Positions 1 through 9,543 of a stretch of 64,000 bases of DNA are shown here, piece by piece; the first letter of the stretch is position 1; each line of letters starts with the position of its first letter. Origin of the DNA: WTXA01 sp964415195 (GTDB taxonomy: Bacteria; Bacillota; TC1); contig CAYPYD010000002.1 of NCBI GenBank assembly GCA_964415195.1, positions 1-64,000 of the forward strand. The letters run 5' to 3'. The position numbers were made by a program, and so were the translations under genes. Under the pieces are notes generated by a model. It had not been told where the DNA came from. It made no database searches and saw only the letters and a program-made list of their open reading frames with translations.

Positions 1-54
1 AGAGAAGGCGGAAGAACAGTAGGAGCCGGTGTTGTTAGTAAGGTTTTTGAATAG
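1..54 (+). CDS. tuf: Elongation factor Tu, C-terminal end (partial)
   Basis: The first 17 codons read REGGRTVGAGVVSKVFE and then stop, which is the conserved C-terminus of EF-Tu. The protein delivers aminoacyl-tRNA to the ribosome. The rest of the gene lies before the window. A strong terminator follows at 96-122, so tuf is probably the last gene of its operon and is separate from the branched-chain amino acid operon downstream. Confidence 0.93.
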   Translation, partial: REGGRTVGAGVVSKVFE

Positions 55-95
55 TATAGTATAATGTGGAAATGCTAATTAATATTTAATTTAGT

Positions 96-122
96 AAAAA
101 GCTGGTGAAAACCAGCTTTTTT
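96..122 (+). terminator. Rho-independent terminator after tuf
   Basis: An 11-base stem (AAAAAGCTGGT paired with ACCAGCTTTTT) closes a GAAA tetraloop and runs into a T tract. It ends the tuf transcript just before the ilv promoter. Confidence 0.9.
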
Positions 123-123
123 A

Positions 124-152
124 TTGACTTTAATATAATTTAATCGTAATAT
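124..152 (+). promoter_or_regulatory. Promoter of the ilv-leu operon
   Basis: TTGACT at 124-129 and TAATAT at 147-152 are 17 bases apart. This would start the transcript near 159, just before the T-box leader. It is a sigma-A-type match by eye. Confidence 0.6.
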
Positions 153-159
153 AGGAAAT

Positions 160-406
160 AGGATTAAATGCGACAATGAAGACAAGATTTGTTTACTGGT
201 ATGTAAAGCGAGTGGAAAGACGGTGTGAGTTCCATACAGGTAGGTATACAAGTTATCACTTCTAGCAGTCTGGCTGAAGACAATAGTAAGCCGGAACGTG
301 GGTGCACGTTACAGCACTAGACATTGATAGATGTCGACAAAGATATAAAACAGGGTGGTACCGCGATATCTCGCCCCTGGCTTAAGAAGCTAGGTGTGGG
401 ATTTTT
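160..406 (+). promoter_or_regulatory. T-box leader, probable isoleucine specifier (AUC)
   Basis: The conserved T-box AGGGTGGTACCGCG is at 352-365. It is followed by a terminator hairpin (CCTGGCTT pairing with AAGCTAGG, then a T run at 402-407) and the ilvE ribosome binding site. Stem I occupies about 175-275. On its 3' side the codon ATC at 255-257 is followed by A, the usual context of a specifier codon. Uncharged tRNA-Ile would bind the specifier and the T-box bulge and favour readthrough. An Ile specifier fits the operon, which ends with citramalate synthase. Presence of the T-box is near certain; the specifier assignment is by eye. Confidence 0.93.
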
Positions 407-426
407 TAATTTAGGAGGAATGTAAA

Positions 427-1308
427 ATGAGTCTAACAATTTATCTTAACGGAGAATATGTAAAAGAAGAAGAAGCGAAAGTATCTGTGTTTGATCATGG
501 CTTACTTTATGGAGATGGGATTTTTGAAGGTATTAGAGCCTATCATAACCGAGTCTTCAAGTTAGACCAACACATAGATAGACTATATGAGAATGCACAT
601 TCAATTATGTTAGACCTTTGGTTATCAAAGGAAGAAATGAAAGAAGTTGTTTTAGAAACACTAAGGAAAAATAATTTAAGAGATGCATACATAAGATTGG
701 TAGTTACAAGAGGCTATGGAGATTTAGGTTTAGACCCTGCCAAATGCCCGAAAGCAACAATCTTTTGTATAGCTGCTAAAATACAACTATACCCACAAGA
801 ACTCTATGACAATGGTTTAGTAGTAAACACTGTTGCAACAAGAAGAAATAGTAATGAAGCTACTAATCCAAGGTTCAAATCACTAAACTACTTAAATAAT
901 ATTATGGCAAAGATTGAGTCTAAATTAACTGGAACAATTGAAGCCATTATGCTAAATAACGAAGGCCATGTTGCCGAGGCAACAGGAGATAATATCTTCA
1001 TAATTAAAAACGGAGTCTTAATAACTCCTCCAACATACGCCGGTGTTCTTGAAGGTGTTACAAGAAACTCAGTTATGGAAATTGCTAAAGATAGGGGCAT
1101 GGAAGTTAAAGAAACCTTATTTAGCAGACATGATGTCTATTCAGCAGATGAATGTTTCCTAACTGGTACTGCAGCTGAAGTTATATCTGTAATCAAGGTA
1201 GATGGTAGAGTTATTGGAAGTGGAAAACCAGGTGCAATAACCAAGGAACTTAATGCGGAGTTTAGAGAATTAACAAAGCATGATGGCCCTTTGATTTTTA
1301 AAGACTAA
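427..1308 (+). CDS. ilvE: Branched-chain amino acid aminotransferase
   Basis: This 293-residue protein is a fold-type IV PLP transaminase that interconverts branched-chain 2-oxo acids with Ile, Leu and Val, using glutamate/2-oxoglutarate. The N-terminus carries the typical DHGLLYGDGIFEGIRAY block (about residues 23-39). A lysine near 152 in NPRFKSLNYLNN fits the PLP lysine, and the C-terminal half has EATGDNIFI and FLTGTAAEV. The start is set by AGGAGGA at 413-419, seven bases upstream. It is the first gene after the T-box leader, and ilvD follows after 15 bases. D-amino acid transaminase is the usual alternative in this fold, but the operon context favours IlvE. Confidence 0.95.
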   Translation: MSLTIYLNGEYVKEEEAKVSVFDHGLLYGDGIFEGIRAYHNRVFKLDQHIDRLYENAHSIMLDLWLSKEEMKEVVLETLRKNNLRDAYIRLVVTRGYGDLGLDPAKCPKATIFCIAAKIQLYPQELYDNGLVVNTVATRRNSNEATNPRFKSLNYLNNIMAKIESKLTGTIEAIMLNNEGHVAEATGDNIFIIKNGVLITPPTYAGVLEGVTRNSVMEIAKDRGMEVKETLFSRHDVYSADECFLTGTAAEVISVIKVDGRVIGSGKPGAITKELNAEFRELTKHDGPLIFKD

Positions 1309-1323
1309 GAAAGCGGTGTAAAT

Positions 1324-2988
1324 ATGTTAAGCGATAAAATGAAATCTGGAGTAAGTAAGGCTCCACATAGATCTTTATTTAAGGCATCAGGCCTTACAAA
1401 TGAAGAATTAAGAAGACCGATAATCGGAGTTATAAACTCACAAAACGACATAGTGCCAGGTCATATCAACCTTGATCTGATAGCCGAGGCTGTTTCTAAA
1501 GGAGTACTTATGGCTGGAGGAGTTCCTTTGGAATTTCCAACAATAGCTGTTTGTGACGGGATTGCCATGAATCATACAGGTATGAAATATTCCCTGATTA
1601 GCAGAGAACTGATTGGAGATACAATAGAAGTAATGGCTAATGCCCATCCTTTTGATGGCTTGGTTTTCATACCAAACTGTGACAAAGTTGTTCCAGGTAT
1701 GCTAATGGCGGCAGCCAAGTTAAACATCCCATCAATATTTATAAGTGGTGGTCCAATGTTATCTGGTAAATACAAAGGGAAAAGACTAAGTCTTAGTGAT
1801 ATGTTCGAGGCAGTGGGTGCTGTAGAAGCAGGTAAAATGTCTGAAAAGGAACTATCTTGTATGGAAAACAAAGCTTGTCCAACTTGTGGTTCATGTTCAG
1901 GTATGTTTACAGCTAACTCAATGAATATCCTAACTGAAGTTGTAGGGATGGGATTACCAGGTAATGGTACAGTACCAGCAGTATATTCAGAAAGAATTAG
2001 ATTAGCTAAAACTGCAGGTATGAAAATTATGGAACTGGTTGAGAAGGATATTAGACCAAGTGACATAATGACTGAAGATTCAATATATAACTGTATGGTC
2101 GCAGATATGGCTCTAGGCTGCTCCACAAACACAGCCCTACACTTACCTGCAATAGCCCATGCAGCAGGCCATGACATTGGTTTTAAGGAGCTTAACGAGG
2201 TTTCTAAGGTAACACCTCAAATCTGTAAGCTTGCTCCTGCTAGTCATATCTTCATTGAAGATCTTTATGAAGCAGGTGGCATCAGTGCTGTTATGAAATC
2301 ATTGGACAAAATGGGGCTTATCAAAAGGGATTGTTTAAATGTATCAGGATTGACCATGGGTCAAATCTGCGATGCAGCAGAAATAGAAGATGAAGAGATA
2401 ATCAGAAGCAAGGAAACAGCATTTAGTCCTGATGGTGGACTATCAATCCTATGGGGTTCTCTTGCACCAGATGGTTCAGTAGTTAAAAAAGGTGCAGTTG
2501 ATCCTAAGATGATGGTACATACTGGACCTGCCAGGGTCTTTGAATCAGAAGAGGAAGCTATCAAGGTCATCTATGCTAGAAAAATTAAAGCTGGTGATGT
2601 TATCGTCATCAGATACGAAGGTCCTAAAGGTGGACCAGGAATGAGAGAGATGTTGTCACCTACTTCAGCAATTATGGGTATGGGATTAGGAGACAAGGTT
2701 GCACTAATTACTGATGGTAGATTTTCAGGAGCCACTCGTGGAGCAGCTGTTGGACACATATCACCTGAAGCTGCGGAAGGTGGACCAATATCGCTTGTTA
2801 AAGATGGTGATATGATTTCAATCAATATTCCAGAACATAGAATAGATCTTTTAGTTGATGAAGCTATATTAGAAGAAAGAAAGAAAGATGTAGTTGTACC
2901 TGATAGGAAACTAAAACCAGGATATCTAAAAAGATATGCTTCATTAGTTACTTCAGCGAATACAGGAGCGGTGTTTAAAGATGAATAG
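1324..2988 (+). CDS. ilvD: Dihydroxy-acid dehydratase
   Basis: This 554-residue IlvD/Edd-family protein dehydrates 2,3-dihydroxy-isovalerate and 2,3-dihydroxy-3-methylvalerate to the 2-oxo acids that are the substrates of IlvE. Iron-sulfur ligand motifs are visible: NCDKVVPGM (about 118) and ACPTCGSCSGMFTANSMN (about 185-202). The C-terminal GRFSGATRGAAVGHISPEA block is typical. Length is normal for the family. The 3' end overlaps ilvB by 8 bases, which implies coupled translation. Confidence 0.97.
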   Translation: MLSDKMKSGVSKAPHRSLFKASGLTNEELRRPIIGVINSQNDIVPGHINLDLIAEAVSKGVLMAGGVPLEFPTIAVCDGIAMNHTGMKYSLISRELIGDTIEVMANAHPFDGLVFIPNCDKVVPGMLMAAAKLNIPSIFISGGPMLSGKYKGKRLSLSDMFEAVGAVEAGKMSEKELSCMENKACPTCGSCSGMFTANSMNILTEVVGMGLPGNGTVPAVYSERIRLAKTAGMKIMELVEKDIRPSDIMTEDSIYNCMVADMALGCSTNTALHLPAIAHAAGHDIGFKELNEVSKVTPQICKLAPASHIFIEDLYEAGGISAVMKSLDKMGLIKRDCLNVSGLTMGQICDAAEIEDEEIIRSKETAFSPDGGLSILWGSLAPDGSVVKKGAVDPKMMVHTGPARVFESEEEAIKVIYARKIKAGDVIVIRYEGPKGGPGMREMLSPTSAIMGMGLGDKVALITDGRFSGATRGAAVGHISPEAAEGGPISLVKDGDMISINIPEHRIDLLVDEAILEERKKDVVVPDRKLKPGYLKRYASLVTSANTGAVFKDE

Positions 2989-4669
2989 TGAAAATAATAT
3001 AAAATACAACGGTGCTGATATCATATTAAAATGTCTGGAAGAAGAGAATGTTGATGTAATCTTTGGTTATCCAGGTGGTGCAGTATTGCCTCTTTATGAT
3101 GCACTATATAAAAACAAGAACATCAGACATATTTTGACAAGACATGAACAAGGAGCAGGTCATGCTGCTGATGGTTATGCCAGAGCAACTGGAAGAACAG
3201 GTGTAGCCTTTGCTACTAGTGGACCAGGAGCTACAAATCTTGTTACTGCTATTGCGACTGCTCAAATGGATTCTATTCCAGTAGTATTCATTACAGGACA
3301 AGTAGCTAGACGTTATTTAGGTAAGCAGTCTTTCCAAGAAGCTAATATTGTCGATATCGTCAAGCCTATTACTAAGTATTCTTATCAAATAAAGAATGTT
3401 GAAGAACTGGCTAGTGAAATAAAGAAAGCATTTAGAATTGCCAATACTGGAAGAAAAGGACCTGTCTTGATTGATGTTCCTAAGGATATTACTGTTGATA
3501 AAACCTATTTTGAGTATCCAGTTGAAGCTAATTTCAAACCTGAAAGATGGGGAGAAAATGAGCATACATATAGTATTGTAGCCAAGGCTTTAAGTGATTG
3601 TAAGAAACCTGTTATATTCATAGGCGGTGGTGCACAAGATGCAAGTGATGAAGTAAGGGAACTTGCTGAAAAACTTAATGCACCTGTTATCTATAGCTTG
3701 ATGGGCAAGGGTGTCTTGTCTGACAAGCATCCACTTAATATTGGTATGATAGGTATGCACGGTACAGGGGCTGCTAATTATGCTGTTCATGAAGCAGACT
3801 TGATGTTTGCTATCGGGGTAAGATTCGATGACCGTGAAACTGGTGATGAAGCCAACTTTGCCAAAAATGCCAAGATCATCCATCTTGATATAGACAAAAA
3901 GGAATTCAACAAGAATGTCAGAGGTGATATTCATCTTCATGATGATAGTGCAATAGGTTTATTCAAACTATTGAAGGTAATGGAAAACGAAGTCTATTCA
4001 CATCAAACAGCCTGGTTAAAGCAAATAAAGACTTGGCAGGAAAATCATCCATTGGTTTATGAAAAAAGTGGTAAAATCAAGCCACAAGAGGCTATTGAAG
4101 CTATTAATGTAGCTAGTCGTGGTGAAGCTTTTGTAACAACTGAAGTCGGACAACATCAAATGTGGTCAGCTCAGTATTTTGAAGCAGCATCAGCTAGACA
4201 TTTCATCACTTCTGGTGGTCTAGGAACAATGGGCTTTGGCTTACCGGCAGCTATGGGTGTACAGTTAGGTAGAGAAGAAGATTTAGTAGTTGTTATTGCT
4301 GGAGATGGTAGTATTCAAATGAATAGCCAGGAATTAATGACAATACGGGTAAACAATTTGCCAATTAAGATTGTCCTGTTAAATAATAGCAGTTTAGGTA
4401 TGGTTAGACAGTGGCAGAAATTGTTTTTTGAAGAAAGGTATTCTCACACCTTGTTTAAGGAAGAGGATCAGCCAAATTTTGTGATGTTGGCCAATGCTTA
4501 TGGAATAAAAGCTAGAAGAATTAGTGATAGAGCCAATTTAATTGAAGAAATGACTGAGGCTTTCAATGAGCCGGGACCACAATTTATCGAAGTTGTAGTG
4601 GATAATGAGGAAAATGTTTTCCCTATGGTTCCTGCAGGTGCTTCAAATGATAGAATGATTTTTGAATAG
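2981..4669 (+). CDS. ilvB: Acetolactate synthase large subunit (first copy)
   Basis: This 562-residue ThDP enzyme condenses two pyruvates, or pyruvate with 2-oxobutanoate, to acetohydroxy acids. Glu56 in RHEQGAGHAADGYARA is the cofactor-activating glutamate. The ThDP/Mg motif runs from GDGSIQMN (about 441) to LNN (about 468). The specificity motif GMVRQWQ is intact with Trp478 (codon TGG at 4412-4414); the equivalent Trp in E. coli AHAS II favours 2-oxobutanoate. It overlaps ilvD by 8 bases and precedes the small subunit by 11. A second, divergent copy lies beyond the small subunit. Confidence 0.96.
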   Translation: MNSENNIKYNGADIILKCLEEENVDVIFGYPGGAVLPLYDALYKNKNIRHILTRHEQGAGHAADGYARATGRTGVAFATSGPGATNLVTAIATAQMDSIPVVFITGQVARRYLGKQSFQEANIVDIVKPITKYSYQIKNVEELASEIKKAFRIANTGRKGPVLIDVPKDITVDKTYFEYPVEANFKPERWGENEHTYSIVAKALSDCKKPVIFIGGGAQDASDEVRELAEKLNAPVIYSLMGKGVLSDKHPLNIGMIGMHGTGAANYAVHEADLMFAIGVRFDDRETGDEANFAKNAKIIHLDIDKKEFNKNVRGDIHLHDDSAIGLFKLLKVMENEVYSHQTAWLKQIKTWQENHPLVYEKSGKIKPQEAIEAINVASRGEAFVTTEVGQHQMWSAQYFEAASARHFITSGGLGTMGFGLPAAMGVQLGREEDLVVVIAGDGSIQMNSQELMTIRVNNLPIKIVLLNNSSLGMVRQWQKLFFEERYSHTLFKEEDQPNFVMLANAYGIKARRISDRANLIEEMTEAFNEPGPQFIEVVVDNEENVFPMVPAGASNDRMIFE

Positions 4670-4680
4670 GAGGTAATATC

Positions 4681-5169
4681 ATGAAATATACATTATCTGT
4701 TTTAGTAGAAAACAGACCTGGTGTTCTTACAAGAATAGCCGGACTTTTTGCAAGACGTGGCTATAACATAGATAGTCTGACAGTTGGTAGAAGTGAAGAC
4801 GAGCATTATTCAAGAATGACTATTGTTGTAGACGGGGATCAGGATATTGTGGAACAAGTAGCTAAACAACTTCATAAGTTGATTGATGTTATTAAGGTAA
4901 ACGATATTACTGATATTCCACATGTTGAAAGAGAATTAGTATTTGTTCACGTTAAAGGTGATAGTAACAATCGTGGTGAAATCATGGATTTATTAGAAAT
5001 ATTTAGAGGTAGGGTTGTAGATTTAAGCAAGAATAGCATGATAGTTGAAACCACAGGTGACTGTGGCAAGGTAGATGCCTTTATTGCTGCTTTAACTCCT
5101 TATGGAATAAAAGAAGTTGTTAGGACCGGAAAAATGGGACTAATTAGAGGGGAAAGGAGGAAGAACTAG
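4681..5169 (+). CDS. ilvN: Acetolactate synthase small (regulatory) subunit
   Basis: This 162-residue protein has an N-terminal ACT domain (TLSVLVENRPGVLTRIAGLFARRGYNI, about residues 3-29) and a C-terminal small-subunit domain ending VRTGKMGLIRG. It binds the large subunit, raises its activity and confers valine feedback. Length is normal. AGGAGG sits just upstream of the start. It is placed between two large-subunit genes, and the next ATG directly follows its stop codon, so it may serve both. Confidence 0.95.
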   Translation: MKYTLSVLVENRPGVLTRIAGLFARRGYNIDSLTVGRSEDEHYSRMTIVVDGDQDIVEQVAKQLHKLIDVIKVNDITDIPHVERELVFVHVKGDSNNRGEIMDLLEIFRGRVVDLSKNSMIVETTGDCGKVDAFIAALTPYGIKEVVRTGKMGLIRGERRKN

Positions 5170-6852
5170 ATGAAAATGACAGGTGCGGAAGCGTTATTAA
5201 AAATTCTGGAAGGTTATGGAATTAAACATATTTTTGGCTATCCAGGTGGAGCAGTTCTTCCACTTTATGATGCAATATTAAAAAACCCCAACATACAACA
5301 TATTTTAGTAAGAAACGAACAAGCCGGTGCTCATGCAGCTGCGGCTTATGGAAAGTATAAGGGTGTTGCTGGTGTTTGCATCGGCACAAGTGGACCTGGT
5401 GCTACTAACTTGGTTACAGGTATTGCTAATGCCTATATGGATTCTATTCCATTGTTGGCTATTAGTGGACAAGTAGATTCCAGCTTTATTGGTAAGGATG
5501 CTTTTCAAGAGGCTGATATTACTGGTATAACTATGCCAATCGTTAAGCAGAACTATTTAGTTAAGGATCCTAAGAAATTGGTAAATATAATCTATGAAGC
5601 GTGGCATATTGCTAATACAGGTAGAAAAGGTCCGGTTCTTATTGATATTCCTAGGAATGTCTTTGAAGCTATAGTTGATTTTGAACCTAAGAAGGAAGAA
5701 GTTAAGATCAAAGGTTATAAACCAACATACGAAGGTCATCAAACACAGATCAAGAAGGCTATAAAGATGATTAATAGCAGTGTAAAACCTTTATTACTTG
5801 TTGGTGGAGGAGTTAATTTCTCTAAAGCTGAAAAGGAAGTTGGTCAGATTGTTGATAAGTTTAATATTCCTATGGCTACTACCTTAATGGGTATTGGCAC
5901 CTATGATGAGACTAAGGATATGGCTCTTGGTATGATTGGTATGCATGGTATGCCTTATGCTAATTATGCGGTTCATCATTGTGATTTATTGATTGCAGTT
6001 GGTACTAGGTTTGGTGATAGAGCTACTGGTTTATTAAGTAAGTTTGCCAAGACAGCCAAGATTATTCATATAGATATTGATCCAGCGGAAATCGGTAAGA
6101 ATGTAAATGCTGATGTTCCTATTGTTGGAGATGCCAAGATAATATTGAATGATATTATAGAGGGCCTGGAAGTTGTTGAACGTGTTGAATGGTTGGACAA
6201 GATAAAAGAACTTAAATCAAGGAACAAGATGACTTTACATAAGACTGCATTAAATCCACAGCATATTATTAAGAAACTGGGTGAAATTGCAAGGGATGAT
6301 ATTTTGGTGTCTACAGATGTAGGTCAGCATCAGATGTTTACTGCTCAGTATTTCAAGTTTAGCCAGGTGAATTCTTTATTCACTTCTGGTGGTCTTGGTA
6401 CTATGGGCTTTGGTCTTCCAGCTGCTGAAGGTGTGGCCTTGGCTGCAGGTGGTAAGAAACAAGTTTTCTGTATTACCGGGGATGGTAGTTTTCAGATGAA
6501 TATGGCGGAGATGGCGACTATAGTTGAGCATAATTTGCCTGTTAAGATTTTGTTATTAAATAATTCAAGTTTATGTCTAGTTAAACAGTTACAACATTTT
6601 CAGTGTGATAGACGTTATAGCGAGGTAAGTTTTACTGGTAATCCTGATTTTAGTGCTTTGGCTGCCAGTTATCCTAATATGACAACTTATAAAATTGAAA
6701 ATGAAGAAGATATTGAAAAGGTTTTAAGAGAAGCAATGAGTCATAACAGACCGAGTTTGATTGAGTGTATAACTAGTGATGAAAATATAGTGTATCCTAT
6801 CGTTCCAGCTAAGAAAGGCTTGGAAGAAATGATAGGCGTAGAAAAATGGTAG
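5170..6852 (+). CDS. ilvB: Acetolactate synthase large subunit, divergent second copy
   Basis: This 560-residue paralogue of the protein at 2981-4669 keeps the activating Glu50 (VRNEQAGAHAAAAYG), the ThDP motif GDGSFQMN (about 438) with NN near 464, and full length. The specificity motif has changed: where the first copy has GMVRQWQ, this one has CLVKQLQ, so the Trp is Leu474 (codon TTA at 6589-6591). Known work on E. coli AHAS II makes this Trp a determinant of 2-oxobutanoate preference, so this isozyme may favour pyruvate and hence Val/Leu. AAAGGAGG at about 5153-5160 sets the start. It is an active-looking gene with no frameshift. Confidence 0.92.
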   Translation: MKMTGAEALLKILEGYGIKHIFGYPGGAVLPLYDAILKNPNIQHILVRNEQAGAHAAAAYGKYKGVAGVCIGTSGPGATNLVTGIANAYMDSIPLLAISGQVDSSFIGKDAFQEADITGITMPIVKQNYLVKDPKKLVNIIYEAWHIANTGRKGPVLIDIPRNVFEAIVDFEPKKEEVKIKGYKPTYEGHQTQIKKAIKMINSSVKPLLLVGGGVNFSKAEKEVGQIVDKFNIPMATTLMGIGTYDETKDMALGMIGMHGMPYANYAVHHCDLLIAVGTRFGDRATGLLSKFAKTAKIIHIDIDPAEIGKNVNADVPIVGDAKIILNDIIEGLEVVERVEWLDKIKELKSRNKMTLHKTALNPQHIIKKLGEIARDDILVSTDVGQHQMFTAQYFKFSQVNSLFTSGGLGTMGFGLPAAEGVALAAGGKKQVFCITGDGSFQMNMAEMATIVEHNLPVKILLLNNSSLCLVKQLQHFQCDRRYSEVSFTGNPDFSALAASYPNMTTYKIENEEDIEKVLREAMSHNRPSLIECITSDENIVYPIVPAKKGLEEMIGVEKW

Positions 6853-6862
6853 GAGGATTTTA

Positions 6863-7936
6863 ATGAAAGAATTTAAGATTGCAGTGCTTCCAGGTGATGG
6901 AATTGGACCAGAGATTGTACCTGAGGCGATTAAAGTATTAAACAAGGTTGGTCAGTTATTTGACTTGTCATTTGATTATGAAGAAGCTTTGGTTGGAGGA
7001 GCAGCTATTGATGCAGTTGGTGAACCATTACCAGAAGCTACTCTTGAATTATGTAAGAGAAGCGATGCTATTCTTCTTGGAGCTGTTGGTGGTCCTAAGT
7101 GGGATAATCTTCCAGTTGAAAAAAGACCGGAGGCTGGTGCTCTACTTCCTTTAAGAAAAGCATTGGGACTTTATGCTAATGTTAGACCTTCTGTGGTTTA
7201 TGAAGAGTTGGCTAACGCATCTACTTTAAAAAAAGCTGTGGTTGCTGGAACTGATTTACTTACTATTAGGGAATTAACTGGTGGTATATATTTTGGAGCC
7301 AAGTACAGAGGTGAAGATGAAAATGGCAAATTTGCTGTTGATGAAAATAAATATTATGTTGGTGAAATAGAAAGAATTTGTCGTTTAGCTTTTGAAGTTG
7401 CAAGAACTAGAAGAAAAAAAGTTACTAGTGTTGATAAAGCAAATGTATTAGAGACTTCTAGATTGTGGAGAGAGACCATTATAGCTCTTCATGAGAAGGA
7501 GTTCAGTGATGTGAGACTTGAGCATTTGTATGTTGATAATGCTGCCATGCAGTTGATTTTAAGACCTACTTCTTTCGATGTTATAGTTACTGAGAATATG
7601 TTTGGTGATATTTTAACAGACCAAGCTTCAGTTTTGACTGGTTCTATTGGGATGTTAGGCTCTGCAAGTATTGGTGGTAAGGTTGCTCTTTATGAACCTG
7701 CTCATGGTTCTGCTCCTGATATTGCTGGTCTTGGTAAGGCTAATCCTTTAGCTACAATTTTATCTGGTGCTATGATGTTGAAGTATTCTTTTAAGGAGAT
7801 TGAGGCTGCTGAAAAGATTGAACATGCGGTTAAGAAAGTTCTTTCAGCTGGTTACAGAACTCCTGATATTATGGAAAAGGGTAAGATTTTGGTTACTACA
7901 AAACAAATGGGTGATCTTGTTCTAGCGGCTCTTTAG
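6863..7936 (+). CDS. leuB: 3-isopropylmalate / 3-methylmalate dehydrogenase
   Basis: This 357-residue NAD-dependent beta-decarboxylating dehydrogenase has the N-terminal AVLPGDGIGPEIVPEA, the LLGAVGGPKWD loop, RELTGGIYFG (catalytic Tyr), ENMFGDILTDQAS (metal Asp residues) and EPAHGSAPDIAG near the NAD site. In leucine synthesis it oxidises 3-isopropylmalate. In the citramalate route the same enzyme converts erythro-3-methylmalate to 2-oxobutanoate. Because citramalate synthase follows after eight bases, the latter role is likely here. Confidence 0.96.
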   Translation: MKEFKIAVLPGDGIGPEIVPEAIKVLNKVGQLFDLSFDYEEALVGGAAIDAVGEPLPEATLELCKRSDAILLGAVGGPKWDNLPVEKRPEAGALLPLRKALGLYANVRPSVVYEELANASTLKKAVVAGTDLLTIRELTGGIYFGAKYRGEDENGKFAVDENKYYVGEIERICRLAFEVARTRRKKVTSVDKANVLETSRLWRETIIALHEKEFSDVRLEHLYVDNAAMQLILRPTSFDVIVTENMFGDILTDQASVLTGSIGMLGSASIGGKVALYEPAHGSAPDIAGLGKANPLATILSGAMMLKYSFKEIEAAEKIEHAVKKVLSAGYRTPDIMEKGKILVTTKQMGDLVLAAL

Positions 7937-7944
7937 GAGGAATT

Positions 7945-9519
7945 ATGGAGAAAATTGTTGTTTATGATACTACCTTAAGAGATGGTACTCAAGGTGAGGG
8001 TATTAGCTTGTCTGTTCAAGATAAGATAAATATTGCCAAAAAGCTTGATTCTCTTGGTGTGGATTTTATTGAAGGTGGCTGGCCTGGTTCTAATCCCAAG
8101 GATATGGATTTCTTTAAGGAAGTTCAAGGGGTCAGTTTTAATAAGGCTAAGATTACTGCTTTTGGTAGTACTAGGAGAGCTGGTATTGAAGCAAAGGATG
8201 ATGTTAATTTAAATGCTTTTATTGCTTCTGGTGTAAGTTACGTAACTATTTTTGGTAAGTCATGGGATTTTCATGTGAAGTCTGCCTTGAAGGTTAGCCT
8301 TGAAGAAAATCTTGATATGATCAGTAGTAGTATAGAGTACTTGAAAGCTAATGGTATTAAGGTGTTTTATGATGCTGAGCATTTTTTTGATGGTTTTAAG
8401 AACAATAGGGAGTATGCACTGGAGTCAGTGATGGCTGCAGCAAAGGCTGGAGCAGAGGCGATTGTGCTCTGTGATACTAATGGTGGTACCTTACCTGATG
8501 AGATTGTTGAAGGTGTTAAGGCTGTTATAGAACATACTGGTATTGATGTGGGTATTCATGCTCATAATGATAGTGATTTGGCTGTTGCTAATTCTTTATT
8601 GGCAGTTAAGGCTGGAGCTCGTCATGTGCAGGGTACTATGAATGGTCTTGGTGAACGTTGTGGTAATGCAAACTTGTGTTCTATTGTTCCTAATCTTCAG
8701 TTGAAGATGGGTTATGATTGTCTAGGTGATGTTGGCTTACAGCATTTGACTGAGGCTGCCAGGTTTGTTAGTGAGACTGCTAATTTGGCTCTTTCTAATA
8801 ATCAGCCTTTTGTTGGCCATAGTGCTTTTGCTCATAAGGCAGGTATTCATGTGAATGCGGTGTTGAAGGATCCTAAGACATATGAACATATTGACCCGGC
8901 TACTGTTGGTAATGTCAGGCGGGTGCTTGTTTCTGAGCTTAGTGGTGCAAGTAATTTGCAGTATAAGATTAAGGAACTTGGTCTTGATTTTCCTGATGAT
9001 AAGTCTGCTCAGCAGGTGTTTATTAAGAAGATTAAGGAACTTGAGTATCAGGGTTATCAGTTTGAAGGGGCAGAGGGTTCTTTTGAGTTGTTGTTGAAGA
9101 AGGAGTCTGGAATTTTTGATTCTGGCTTTAAGTTGGAGTCTTTCCATGTGACTGCTAATAAACGTGGTGGTCAGCCGGTTTCTTCTGAGGCTACAATTAA
9201 GATTTCTGTTGGTAGTGATAGTTATCATACTGCTGCTGATGGGAATGGTCCTGTTGATGCCTTGGATAATGCTATTAGAAAGGCTTTGGAGACTTTTTAT
9301 CCTAAGCTTAAAGAAATGCATTTAGTAGACTATAAGGTTAGGGTGCTTGATGGTAAGGATGCTACTAGTGCTAAGGTTAGGGTTCTGATTGAGTCTACTG
9401 ATGGTGATACATCTTGGACTACTATCGGGGTTTCGACGGATATTATTGAGGCTAGTTGGTATGCTTTGACTGATAGTATTAGCTATAAGTTGATGAAAGA
9501 TGGCTCTACAGTCAAGTAG
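7945..9519 (+). CDS. cimA: (R)-citramalate synthase
   Basis: This 524-residue DRE-TIM enzyme begins with VYDTTLRDGTQGEGIS and has FIEGGWPGSNPKD, wording typical of citramalate synthase rather than LeuA. The metal motif GIHAHNDSDLAVANS is at about 206, followed by NGLGERCGNANL. A C-terminal LeuA dimerisation/allosteric domain spans about 390-520. It joins pyruvate and acetyl-CoA to citramalate, and LeuCD and LeuB then give 2-oxobutanoate for isoleucine without threonine deaminase. AGGAGGA directly precedes the ATG. It is the last gene of the T-box operon, with a terminator 25 bases later. Isopropylmalate or homocitrate synthase are less likely. Confidence 0.93.
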   Translation: MEKIVVYDTTLRDGTQGEGISLSVQDKINIAKKLDSLGVDFIEGGWPGSNPKDMDFFKEVQGVSFNKAKITAFGSTRRAGIEAKDDVNLNAFIASGVSYVTIFGKSWDFHVKSALKVSLEENLDMISSSIEYLKANGIKVFYDAEHFFDGFKNNREYALESVMAAAKAGAEAIVLCDTNGGTLPDEIVEGVKAVIEHTGIDVGIHAHNDSDLAVANSLLAVKAGARHVQGTMNGLGERCGNANLCSIVPNLQLKMGYDCLGDVGLQHLTEAARFVSETANLALSNNQPFVGHSAFAHKAGIHVNAVLKDPKTYEHIDPATVGNVRRVLVSELSGASNLQYKIKELGLDFPDDKSAQQVFIKKIKELEYQGYQFEGAEGSFELLLKKESGIFDSGFKLESFHVTANKRGGQPVSSEATIKISVGSDSYHTAADGNGPVDALDNAIRKALETFYPKLKEMHLVDYKVRVLDGKDATSAKVRVLIESTDGDTSWTTIGVSTDIIEASWYALTDSISYKLMKDGSTVK

Positions 9520-9543
9520 AATCATTGATTATATAAATAATGG

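Noticed and set aside
1572..2177. 201-codon open frame on the minus strand inside ilvD
   Set aside because: It is antisense to a well-conserved gene, has no ribosome site and no recognisable domain.
8737..9321. 194-codon minus-strand open frame inside cimA
   Set aside because: It mirrors the codon pattern of cimA and is low in complexity; no domain is seen.
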